Shown here in pieces: positions 43,773 through 51,415 of a stretch of DNA of 64,000 nucleotides. Location: contig CAYLUQ010000007.1 in the NCBI GenBank assembly GCA_964386915.1, positions 51,707 to 115,706 on the forward strand, written 5' to 3'. Origin of the DNA: JADHMP01 sp964386915. GTDB lineage: Bacteria > Bacteroidota > Bacteroidia > Flavobacteriales > Flavobacteriaceae. The stretch's first letter is position 1. Every line of letters starts with the position of its first letter. The notes under the pieces are model-generated. The model was not told where the DNA came from. It made no database searches and saw nothing but the letters and a program-made list of their open reading frames with translations. The translations under genes were made by a program, and so were the position numbers.

Positions 43773-43862
43773 ATGAGTACAAAAGGATTTTTTTTAACCT
43801 TTCCCGCCGGAAACCTTTTCCCAGTGCTACGCCCGTATCGTCGCCCCTTTGGGGTAGAATAA
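43773..43862 (+). CDS. Candidate arginine leader peptide (29 aa)
   Basis: A short frame starts directly after the predicted transcription start and encodes 29 residues. The C-terminal third reads VLRPYRRPFGVE, with Arg at positions 20, 23 and 24 (CGC, CGT, CGC) and Pro at 11, 17, 21 and 25. It stops 75 bases before the first arginine-operon gene. The codons for Arg24 to Gly27 sit in a CCCC-TTT-GGGG hairpin, and a second hairpin (43870-43891) follows. I infer a peptide that senses arginine (or charged tRNA-Arg) through ribosome stalling. Translation is unproven, and no database comparison was possible. Confidence 0.4.
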   Translation: MSTKGFFLTFPAGNLFPVLRPYRRPFGVE

Positions 43863-43891
43863 GTATTATGGAGGCTGGTGCGCCCAACTCC
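43843..43891 (+). promoter_or_regulatory. Possible RNA hairpins in the arginine-operon leader
   Basis: Hairpin 1 is CCCC (43844-43847) with GGGG (43851-43854) across TTT. Hairpin 2 pairs GGAG (43870-43873) with CTCC (43888-43891) and TGG with CCA inside. The GGGGT of hairpin 1 could instead pair with ACTCC of hairpin 2, giving two exclusive folds. A T-rich tract lies at 43922-43935. This is a reading by eye without energy calculation. Confidence 0.3.
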
Positions 43892-43937
43892 CTTTCGGAC
43901 ACACTCATAAACATCAACAACTATTTTTTATTTTTCA

Positions 43938-44555
43938 ATGATGGAAATCGCAATAGCGAAAGCAAAACACATAAAATATGCCAAAGAAATTAGCCTTTGC
44001 ATAGATGAATCGGCTAAAATAAGAGGCACTGGCATTGCCCGACGTACCCCCGAATATATCACCAGTAAAATGGAAAAAGGAAATGCCGTTATAGCCCTAG
44101 ACGGTGAACAATTTGCCGGATTTTGTTATATCGAAATTTGGGGTCATGGCAAATATGTGGCCCACTCTGGACTTATTGTAGCCCCTGCCTACAGAGGAAA
44201 AGGACTGGCTAAAAAAATTAAAAAAACAGTATTTGATTTGTCTTTAGAAAAATTTCCTGAAGCCAAAGTTTTTGGAATTACCACCGGAATGGCCGTGATG
44301 AAAATCAACTATGAATTGGGTTATAAACCCGTCCATTTTTCGGAACTCACTGACGATCCTGAGTTTTGGAAAGGCTGTCAAACCTGTAAGAATTTTGATG
44401 TGCTGACCCGAACAGATCAAAAAATGTGTTTGTGCACAGGCATGCTCTATGAACCCAAAAACAAACAAAACTCCGCTAAAAAATATAACCGTGCTGTAGG
44501 CGAACGCTTAAAAAAAATTAAGGAAGCCCTACTGCTTAAAAAGAAAAAATCATGA
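43938..44555 (+). CDS. GNAT acyltransferase, candidate N-acylglutamate synthase
   Basis: First large gene of the arginine operon; 205 residues. The GNAT core is visible: VAHSGLIVAPAYRGKGLAKKIKKTVFDLS is the acyl-CoA loop and helix, followed by VFGITTGMAVMKINYELGYKPV. The C-terminal part has four cysteines, GCQTCKNFDVLTRTDQKMCLCTG (CxxC and CxC), a possible metal site unusual for a GNAT. The operon contains every other arginine step from ArgB on, but no classic argA or argJ, so this protein is the natural candidate to acylate glutamate with acetyl- or succinyl-CoA. Its stop overlaps argG by 4 bases. Confidence 0.82.
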   Translation: MMEIAIAKAKHIKYAKEISLCIDESAKIRGTGIARRTPEYITSKMEKGNAVIALDGEQFAGFCYIEIWGHGKYVAHSGLIVAPAYRGKGLAKKIKKTVFDLSLEKFPEAKVFGITTGMAVMKINYELGYKPVHFSELTDDPEFWKGCQTCKNFDVLTRTDQKMCLCTGMLYEPKNKQNSAKKYNRAVGERLKKIKEALLLKKKKS

Positions 44556-45742
44556 AAAAAACCCCTTTAGTTTTAGCCTATAGCGGTGGTTTAGACACCT
44601 CCTATTGCCTCAAAAAGCTTTCGTCAGAAGGGTATGAAGTACACGCCATTAGTGTTAATACCGGTGGCTTTTCAGCAACCGAAATAAACACCATAGAAAA
44701 AAAGGCCTATCAAATGGGGGCGCACGTTTATCAAAACATAGATGCGCTTAGCTCTTTTTACCAACAAATTGTAAAATATTTGATTTTTGGGAATGTATTG
44801 AAAAACAATACCTACCCCCTTTCGGTGAGTGCCGAACGAATCATTCAAGCGGTAGAAATTGTTCGCTATGCACAAAAAATTGGGGCACACCACATTGCGC
44901 ATGGAAGCACCGGAGCTGGTAACGATCAAGTGCGTTTTGATTTAATTTTTCAGGTGATGGCACCCGAAATTGAGATCATTACCCTAATTCGTGACCAACA
45001 ACTTTCACGAGAAGATGAAATTGCCTACCTGCAATCGCAGGGCATTGAAATGTCTTGGGACAAGGCACAATATTCCATCAATCAAGGGTTGTGGGGCACC
45101 AGTGTGGGCGGCAGCGAAACGCTAACGTCTGATCTGCCACTACCCGATCAAGCCTACCCTAGTGCCTTAAAAAAGGAAGATTCTTCTGAAATTAGCCTCA
45201 CCTTTGAAAAAGGAGAGCTCAGTGCTATCAATGGAGCAACCGGAGATCCTGTTACGCTCATTCAAAAACTGCAAGAGGTGGCCAAAAGCTATGCCATTGG
45301 AAGAGATATTCATGTGGGCGATACCATTATTGGAATTAAAGGCAGAGTTGGCTTTGAAGCGGCGGCACCGCTAATTATTATTAAAGCGCACCATTTATTA
45401 GAAAAACACACCCTCACCAAATGGCAATTGTTTCAAAAAGAACAATTAGGTAATTTTTATGGTATGTTATTGCATGAAGGTCAATATTTAGACCCAGTGA
45501 TGCGCAACATAGAAGCCTTTTTAAAAGACAGCCAAGTCAATGTGAGCGGAACGGTTAAGATTGCGCTGCATCCTTATCGCTTTGAACTTTTAGGCGTTCA
45601 ATCAGAACACGACCTTATGCAAGCCCAATTTGGCAGCTATGGCGAAATGAACAAAGGGTGGACAGCCACAGAGGCCAAAGGTTTTATAAAAATTTCGGCT
45701 AATGCGCATAAGATTTATAAAAGTGTCAATAAAAACATATGA
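44552..45742 (+). CDS. argG: Argininosuccinate synthase
   Basis: Joins citrulline and aspartate using ATP. The 396-residue protein has the N-type ATP pyrophosphatase loop LVLAYSGGLDTSYCLKKL, HHIAHGSTGAGNDQVRFDL and ISREDEIAYL-like LSREDEIAYLQ. It is of the Bacteroidota branch, whose middle part differs from the E. coli enzyme; the DLMQAQFGSYGEMNKGWTATEAKGF end is consistent. ATG overlaps the GNAT stop and its stop overlaps argC, each by 4 bases. Confidence 0.95.
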   Translation: MKKTPLVLAYSGGLDTSYCLKKLSSEGYEVHAISVNTGGFSATEINTIEKKAYQMGAHVYQNIDALSSFYQQIVKYLIFGNVLKNNTYPLSVSAERIIQAVEIVRYAQKIGAHHIAHGSTGAGNDQVRFDLIFQVMAPEIEIITLIRDQQLSREDEIAYLQSQGIEMSWDKAQYSINQGLWGTSVGGSETLTSDLPLPDQAYPSALKKEDSSEISLTFEKGELSAINGATGDPVTLIQKLQEVAKSYAIGRDIHVGDTIIGIKGRVGFEAAAPLIIIKAHHLLEKHTLTKWQLFQKEQLGNFYGMLLHEGQYLDPVMRNIEAFLKDSQVNVSGTVKIALHPYRFELLGVQSEHDLMQAQFGSYGEMNKGWTATEAKGFIKISANAHKIYKSVNKNI

Positions 45743-46710
45743 AAACAGTAGGAATAATTGGAGGTTCAGGCTATACAGGGGGAGAGTTAATTCGATTGCT
45801 GGCACAGCACCCCAAACTCTCCATTGCCTTTGTTTATAGCACTACCCGAGCCGGCAAACCTCTCACTGAGGCCCACCCCGATTTATTGGGTACCCTCGAT
45901 ATGAATTTTACCGGCACCGTAGATCCAAATGTAGAAGTCGTTTTTCTTTGTTTGGGTCATGGCCATTCGGAACGTTTTTTGGCCGAACACACTTTTAGTG
46001 ACACTACCGTTATTATTGATTTAGGCAACGATTTTCGTTTAAAAGCCAATCGGAAATGGAACGATAAAGACTTTGTTTATGGCCTTCCCGAATTTCAGCG
46101 AGAAGCCATTCAAAAAGCCAAAGCAATCGCCAATCCGGGTTGTTTTGCCACTGCCATCCAATTGGCTTTATTGCCCCTAGCAAAAGAAGGAGGCTTGACC
46201 AATGAAATTCATATTAATGCCACTACGGGCAGCACGGGAGCAGGGGTTGGCTTAAGTGCCACTTCGCACTTTAGCTGGCGCAACAACAACCTGTCGTGGT
46301 ATAAACCCTTTACCCATCAACATTTGGGTGAAATTGAAGAAACGCTACGTTCCTTGGGAACAGTAAATACACTTCATTTTTTACCCCAAAGAGGTGCCTT
46401 TACACGGGGTATTTTTGCCACTGCTTATACGGCCTTTGAAGGGAGCCTAGAGGAAGCCTATGCACGCTATGAAACCTACTATGCCTCGCATCCTTTTACA
46501 CAGGTGAGTAAAACCCCTTTGAGTTTAAAACAAGTGGTGAACTCTAACTTTTGTTTTTTACACCTACATAAACACGAAAACACATTGCTAATTACCAGCA
46601 TTATAGATAACCTCATTAAAGGGGCATCGGGTCAAGCCATCCAAAATCTCAACCTCCTCATGGGGTGGGAAGAAGATTTAGGCTTGCGACTTAAAGCCTC
46701 AACTTTTTAA
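45739..46710 (+). CDS. argC: N-acyl-gamma-glutamyl-phosphate reductase
   Basis: Reduces the acylglutamyl phosphate to the semialdehyde with NADPH. The 323-residue protein shows VGIIGGSGYTGGELIRLLAQHP (nucleotide fold), LGHGHSE, catalytic Cys in IANPGCFATAIQLALLPL, and a His in the C-terminal half (FTRGIFATAYTAF region). Family name is N-acetyl-, but a succinyl substrate is possible here, given the ArgF' residue discussed below. The 4-base overlap with argG indicates coupling. Confidence 0.95.
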   Translation: MKTVGIIGGSGYTGGELIRLLAQHPKLSIAFVYSTTRAGKPLTEAHPDLLGTLDMNFTGTVDPNVEVVFLCLGHGHSERFLAEHTFSDTTVIIDLGNDFRLKANRKWNDKDFVYGLPEFQREAIQKAKAIANPGCFATAIQLALLPLAKEGGLTNEIHINATTGSTGAGVGLSATSHFSWRNNNLSWYKPFTHQHLGEIEETLRSLGTVNTLHFLPQRGAFTRGIFATAYTAFEGSLEEAYARYETYYASHPFTQVSKTPLSLKQVVNSNFCFLHLHKHENTLLITSIIDNLIKGASGQAIQNLNLLMGWEEDLGLRLKASTF

Positions 46711-46719
46711 AATTGAATT

Positions 46720-47514
46720 ATGAAAATAGCCATCATCGGAACCGGAAATTTAGGGCTTAGCATTGCCAAAGGCCTTGTGATAAACAACACCTATACGGCT
46801 TTGTATTTAACCAAACGCAATATTGACTCCTTAGGCAAATGGAAAGAATACGATCAGGTCTTTGTTACACAAGACAATCAAAAAGCTGTGGCCGCATCAG
46901 ACATCATCATTTTTGCTGTGCAGCCCAGTCAAATGGAAGGAATTTTAGCTGAAATTAAACCTCATTTGACCGAGAAACATATTTTGGTGTCTACCATTAC
47001 TGGATTTTCTATTGCCCGCATTGAAGCCCTTGTAGGTGAAAATATTCCAGTCATTCGGTCTATGCCCAATACCGCTATTTCAGTGGGAAGCTCCATGACC
47101 TGCCTTTGCTCTAATGCCATTGGTCAAAAACGAATTGCTATTGCCGAAGCCATTTTTAATGGATTAGGCACTTCCATTATTATTGAAGAAAGACACATGC
47201 AAGCAGCCACCGTGCTTTGTGCTAGTGGCATTGCCTTTTGGATGCGCCTCATTAGAGCCACCACCCAAGGGGGTGTGCAAATGGGATTTGATGCCGATGT
47301 TGCTCTCAAAATGTCTATGCACACCGCTTTAGGGGCAGCCAATTTGTTGATTCAGTCGGATACACATCCCGAAAATGAAATTGACAAAGTAACTACCCCA
47401 CGGGGTTGTACCATAACCGGTTTGAATGAAATGGAACACCAAGGCTTAAGCTCTTCTTTGATAAGAGGGCTTATGGCCTCATTTGAAAAAATTCATGAAA
47501 TTGCCAAACAGTAA
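46720..47514 (+). CDS. proC: Pyrroline-5-carboxylate reductase
   Basis: Last step of proline synthesis: P5C to proline with NAD(P)H. The 264-residue protein has MKIAIIGTGNLGLSIAKGL, PNTAISVGSSMTCLC and the C-terminal signature GAANLLIQSDTHPENEIDKVTTPRGCTITGLNEMEHQGLSSSLIRGL. It sits between argC and argD with 9- and 6-base spacing, so proline and arginine synthesis are transcribed together. proA and proB are not in the window. Confidence 0.95.
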   Translation: MKIAIIGTGNLGLSIAKGLVINNTYTALYLTKRNIDSLGKWKEYDQVFVTQDNQKAVAASDIIIFAVQPSQMEGILAEIKPHLTEKHILVSTITGFSIARIEALVGENIPVIRSMPNTAISVGSSMTCLCSNAIGQKRIAIAEAIFNGLGTSIIIEERHMQAATVLCASGIAFWMRLIRATTQGGVQMGFDADVALKMSMHTALGAANLLIQSDTHPENEIDKVTTPRGCTITGLNEMEHQGLSSSLIRGLMASFEKIHEIAKQ

Positions 47515-47520
47515 AATCTA

Positions 47521-48651
47521 ATGAAGCTTTTTGATGTTTATCCTCTTTATGACGTAACCCCCACAAGGGCAAAAGATGTTTATGTATATGACGCTCAAGG
47601 CACCCAATATCTCGATTTATATGGGGGGCACGCCGTAATTTCAATTGGTCATAGCCAAGAAGAATTTGTGTCCAACCTAACCACACAACTGGAGCAAATT
47701 GCTTTCTATTCCAATGCGGTAAAAAATCCCTTACAAGAAAAATTGGCCAATGCCCTTGCAGAACAAAGTTGTTTATATGACTATCAACTCTTTTTATGCA
47801 GCACCGGAGCCGAAGCCATAGAAAATGCCTTGAAACTAGCTTCTTTTCACACCAATAAAAAGCGGGTTATTGCCTTTAAAAATGCTTTTCACGGGAGAAC
47901 TTCCGCAGCGGTTTCTGTCACCGATAATCCGGCCATTAATGCGCCTTTGAACGCCCAACATGAGGTTACTTTTTTACCCTTTAATAAAACTGATTTAGTA
48001 GCTAAAGAATTGCAAAAAGGAGATGTCTGTGCCGTTATTTTTGAAGCCATTCAAGGGGTTGGTGGTCTTGACGAACCCACGGAAGATTTTATCTATGCGC
48101 TAGAAAAACTATGCCAAGAGCACAACGCTTGCTTGATTGCCGATGAGGTGCAAGCTGGTTTTGCCCGAACAGGTACCTTTTTTGCCTTTCAAAAATATAA
48201 TATTCAACCGCATATCATCACCATGGCCAAAGGCATGGGCAATGGTTTTCCGGTGGGAGGCATTTTGATTCACCCCAGCATAGAAGCCCGATATGGACTT
48301 TTAGGCACCACTTTTGGAGGCAATCATTTAGCCTGTGTGGCGGCCTTGAGTGTGTTGTCCGTTTTGAAAAAAGAGCAACTTCAAGAACGAGCAAAAATAT
48401 TAGAAACCCATTTTAGAGCCCGAGCCGAACAATTACCCAGCATTCAAAAAATTAAAGGGCGAGGCTTGATGTTGGGATTGGAATTTGATTTTGAAGTGGG
48501 CCCCCTTAGAAAAGATTTAATTTTTAAACACCATATTTTCACAGGAGGTAGCAGCAATAAAAAGCTCATTCGTATCCTCCCTCCTTTAACTCTAAAAGAA
48601 TCTCATTTTGACCAATTTTTTGAGGCTCTAGAAAGCGAACTAAACTCATGA
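47521..48651 (+). CDS. argD: N-acylornithine aminotransferase
   Basis: PLP-dependent class III aminotransferase that gives N-acylornithine. In the 376-residue protein: LYGGHAVISIGHSQEEF, SNAVKNPLQEKLANAL, CSTGAEAIENALKLA, NAFHGRTSAAVSVTDN, DEVQAGFARTGTFFAFQKY and the PLP Lys in ITMAKGMGNGFPVGG. Operon position makes acylornithine the expected substrate. It overlaps the next gene by 4 bases. Confidence 0.95.
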   Translation: MKLFDVYPLYDVTPTRAKDVYVYDAQGTQYLDLYGGHAVISIGHSQEEFVSNLTTQLEQIAFYSNAVKNPLQEKLANALAEQSCLYDYQLFLCSTGAEAIENALKLASFHTNKKRVIAFKNAFHGRTSAAVSVTDNPAINAPLNAQHEVTFLPFNKTDLVAKELQKGDVCAVIFEAIQGVGGLDEPTEDFIYALEKLCQEHNACLIADEVQAGFARTGTFFAFQKYNIQPHIITMAKGMGNGFPVGGILIHPSIEARYGLLGTTFGGNHLACVAALSVLSVLKKEQLQERAKILETHFRARAEQLPSIQKIKGRGLMLGLEFDFEVGPLRKDLIFKHHIFTGGSSNKKLIRILPPLTLKESHFDQFFEALESELNS

Positions 48652-49598
48652 AACATTTTATTACCCTAGACGATCTACCCCAGTTTGAAAAAACATTGGA
48701 TCTTGCGTTAGCCCTCAAGAAAAATCCTTGGCAATTTGAAACCTTGGGCAAGCGAAAAACATTGGGTATGTTGTTTTTCAATCCAAGTTTACGCACCCGA
48801 CTAAGCACCCAAAAGGCAGCCCAACAGTTGGGCATACAAGTTATGGTGATGAATTTTTCAAATGAAGCTTGGGCCCTAGAATTTCAAGATGGCACCCAAA
48901 TGAGTGGTTTGCGTTCTGAACACGTTAAAGAAGCAGCCCGAGTGGTGTCGCAATATTGTGATATGGTAGCCATTAGAGCTTTTGCCTCTTTGAGTGACAA
49001 AGAAAATGATGAGGCCGAGGTGGTGTTGCGAAGTTTTGCAAAATATGCTACCATTCCTGTGATCAATATGGAAAGTGCCACGGCTCACCCATTGCAAGCC
49101 CTAGCGGATGCCATTACACTAAAAGAAAATCAAACCAAAAAGAGACCCAAGGTGGTGTTGACCTGGGCACCCCATCCCAAGGCACTGCCGCATGCAGTGG
49201 GCAATTCGTTTACACGCATGATGCACCATATGGAAGCAGATTTTGTAATTGCACAACCGGAAGGCTATGAACTCAATCCAGAAATAACCAAAGACACCCC
49301 CCTTCTATACAATCAAGAAGAAGCCTTTGAAGGAGCCGATTTTATTTATGCCAAAAACTGGTGCTCCTATTCGCAATATGGTCAAATTTTAAGGACTGAC
49401 TCAGCCTGGCAAATCACAGCCGACAAAATGAAGCGAACCAATCAGGCTAAGTTTATGCATTGTTTGCCCATTAGAAGAAATATTGTGGCTAGCGATGCCG
49501 TTTTGGATGATGCTGCACACAACCTCACGATTCAACAAGCGGCTAATCGGGTTTTTTCTGCCCAAACGATATTAAAACTTTTGCTCGACCATGAATAA
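48648..49598 (+). CDS. argF': N-acylornithine transcarbamylase (probably N-succinyl-L-ornithine type, ArgF')
   Basis: Transfers carbamoyl phosphate to an N-acylated ornithine, giving N-acylcitrulline. The 316-residue protein has the carbamoyl-phosphate motif FFNPSLRTRLSTQKAAQ, AWALEF, ATAHPLQALAD, TWAPHPKALPHAVGNSF, and FMHCLPIRRNIVASD. It matches the Bacteroides/Xanthomonas N-acyl branch, not ordinary OTCase. Residue 90 is Ser (in SGLRSEHVKEA), where the B. fragilis succinylornithine enzyme has Pro and acetylornithine enzymes have Glu; a small residue favours succinylornithine. Overlaps argD by 4 and argB by 8 bases. Confidence 0.9.
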   Translation: MKHFITLDDLPQFEKTLDLALALKKNPWQFETLGKRKTLGMLFFNPSLRTRLSTQKAAQQLGIQVMVMNFSNEAWALEFQDGTQMSGLRSEHVKEAARVVSQYCDMVAIRAFASLSDKENDEAEVVLRSFAKYATIPVINMESATAHPLQALADAITLKENQTKKRPKVVLTWAPHPKALPHAVGNSFTRMMHHMEADFVIAQPEGYELNPEITKDTPLLYNQEEAFEGADFIYAKNWCSYSQYGQILRTDSAWQITADKMKRTNQAKFMHCLPIRRNIVASDAVLDDAAHNLTIQQAANRVFSAQTILKLLLDHE

Positions 49599-50364
49599 GA
49601 TTAACCTCATCAAAATTGGAGGAAACCTCATTGACAATTCGGAGCAACTAGACTCTTTTTTAGAGGCCTTTGTAACCTTAAAGGGGCCTAAAATTTTAGT
49701 ACATGGGGGAGGCAAAACGGCCACTTCTATGGCCACTAAAATGAATCTTGCTGTGCAAATGCACCAAGGAAGAAGAATTACAGATGGACCCAATTTAGAA
49801 ATTATCACCATGGTCTATGGCGGGCTGATTAACAAAAAATTAGTAGCGCAATTACAAGCACTAGGTGCTGATGCTATTGGGTTAAGCGGAGCTGATGGCA
49901 ATACCATTTTAGCCACCAAAAGACCTCCCGCCCCCATTGACTATGGATTTGTGGGAGATGTTAAAACAGTTAATGCTACAGGTCTAACCCAATTGATTGC
50001 CTTAAACAAAATTCCTGTTTTATGTTCCATTACGCACAATGGAAAAGGGCAATTATTGAACACCAATGCAGATACGATTGCGGCACAAGTGGCCATTGCC
50101 TTAGCCAAACAACAGGAAGTCCATTTACACTATTGTTTCGAAAAAGAAGGCGTGTTAGAAAATGTGCATGATGAGGCTTCTGTTCTTCCTAAAATTGATA
50201 CTCAAAAATATGAGGCCCTAAAAGCTGCCAAACAAATTGCAGGCGGTATGCTACCCAAACTATCCAACTGTTTTGAAGCCCTTCAAAATGGGGTTAAAAC
50301 CGTTCATGTAGGGGGGCCTAATATGCTCAACCAATCAACCCTTCACACTCAAATTGAATTATGA
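49591..50364 (+). CDS. argB: N-acylglutamate kinase
   Basis: Phosphorylates N-acylglutamate. The 257-residue amino-acid-kinase fold shows LIKIGGNLIDN, KILVHGGGKTATSMATKM, GRRITDGPNLEIITMVYGGLINKKLVAQLQALG, and QLLNTNADTIAAQVAIAL with KIAGGML-like QIAGGMLPKL. There is no N-terminal arginine-sensing extension, so direct feedback by arginine is not expected. Overlaps argF' by 8 and argE by 4 bases. Confidence 0.94.
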   Translation: MNKINLIKIGGNLIDNSEQLDSFLEAFVTLKGPKILVHGGGKTATSMATKMNLAVQMHQGRRITDGPNLEIITMVYGGLINKKLVAQLQALGADAIGLSGADGNTILATKRPPAPIDYGFVGDVKTVNATGLTQLIALNKIPVLCSITHNGKGQLLNTNADTIAAQVAIALAKQQEVHLHYCFEKEGVLENVHDEASVLPKIDTQKYEALKAAKQIAGGMLPKLSNCFEALQNGVKTVHVGGPNMLNQSTLHTQIEL

Positions 50365-51413
50365 AAGCCGCCCAAGAAGCAATTGCTTTGTTGCAACAAC
50401 TCATTCAAACGCCCTCCTTTTCTGAACAAGAGGAGCAAACGGCTAATTGTATTGAAAATTGGTTGCAGCAACGAAATATTACCACCCAACGACAAGACAA
50501 TACGGTTTGGGCTACCAACAAGTTTTTTGATGCCCAAAAACCTACTTTGCTGTTAAACTCCCATCACGATACGGTGCAACCTAACAAGGCCTACACCCGT
50601 GATCCTTTTTCAGCCGATATTATAGACGGCAAATTATATGGCTTGGGTAGCAATGATGCCGGAGGTGCTCTCGTGAGCTTAATGGCCCTTTTTCATCACT
50701 ATTACGAGCACCCCAACCCAAACTACAACCTCCTTTTGGCCGCCACTGCAGAAGAAGAAACAGCAGGACCAAAAAGCTTGAGAGGGGTATTGCCTCATTT
50801 GCCAAAGGTAGACTTAGCAATTGTAGGCGAACCCACCCTTTTAGATTTAGCCGTTGCCGAAAAGGGATTGGTAGTTTTAGATGCCACCGTTAAAGGTACC
50901 CCCAGTCATGCAGCCCACCAAAATGATGATCAAGCCCTATTGAAGGTGCCAGCTATTATTCAAAAAATTAAAACCATTTCCTTCCCAAAAATTTCAGAAT
51001 CTCTTGGTGAAGTAAAAGTTACCCTCACCCAAATTGAAGCCGGCAAACAACACAATGTCATTCCGGCCACCGTTAAAATGGTAATAGATGTGCGCGTAAA
51101 CGACTGCTACACCAACGCAGAAGTGGAGGCTATTCTTCAAAAAGAATTAGACTGTGAGGTACAGGCGCGATCTTTGCATTTAAAAAGCTCTTCCATCCCT
51201 ATTGAACACCCCTTAGTGCAAGCAGGTATCGGATTAGGTAAAAAAACCTATGGTTCTCCTACCCTTTCAGATCAAGCTGCCCTAAGCTGTCCTTCTTTAA
51301 AACTCGGACCGGGAGACTCTACACGTTCGCATACAGCAGACGAATTTATTTACACCCATGAGATTGAAGAAGGCATTGCCTTCTATATTGCGCTTTTAAA
51401 ACAAATTTTATAG
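50361..51413 (+). CDS. argE: M20-family N-acylornithine/N-acylcitrulline deacylase
   Basis: Zinc-dependent deacylase of 350 residues. Metal-binding motifs: LLLNSHHDTVQPN, GLGSNDAGGALVS, AATAEEETAGPKSLRG (catalytic Glu pair), VGEPT and the dimerisation domain HAAHQNDDQALLKVP. In organisms with N-acylornithine transcarbamylase this enzyme removes the acyl group from acylcitrulline, after the ArgF' step. Context supports that role; whether it prefers acetyl or succinyl is open. Confidence 0.9.
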   Translation: MKAAQEAIALLQQLIQTPSFSEQEEQTANCIENWLQQRNITTQRQDNTVWATNKFFDAQKPTLLLNSHHDTVQPNKAYTRDPFSADIIDGKLYGLGSNDAGGALVSLMALFHHYYEHPNPNYNLLLAATAEEETAGPKSLRGVLPHLPKVDLAIVGEPTLLDLAVAEKGLVVLDATVKGTPSHAAHQNDDQALLKVPAIIQKIKTISFPKISESLGEVKVTLTQIEAGKQHNVIPATVKMVIDVRVNDCYTNAEVEAILQKELDCEVQARSLHLKSSSIPIEHPLVQAGIGLGKKTYGSPTLSDQAALSCPSLKLGPGDSTRSHTADEFIYTHEIEEGIAFYIALLKQIL

Positions 51414-51415
51414 TT

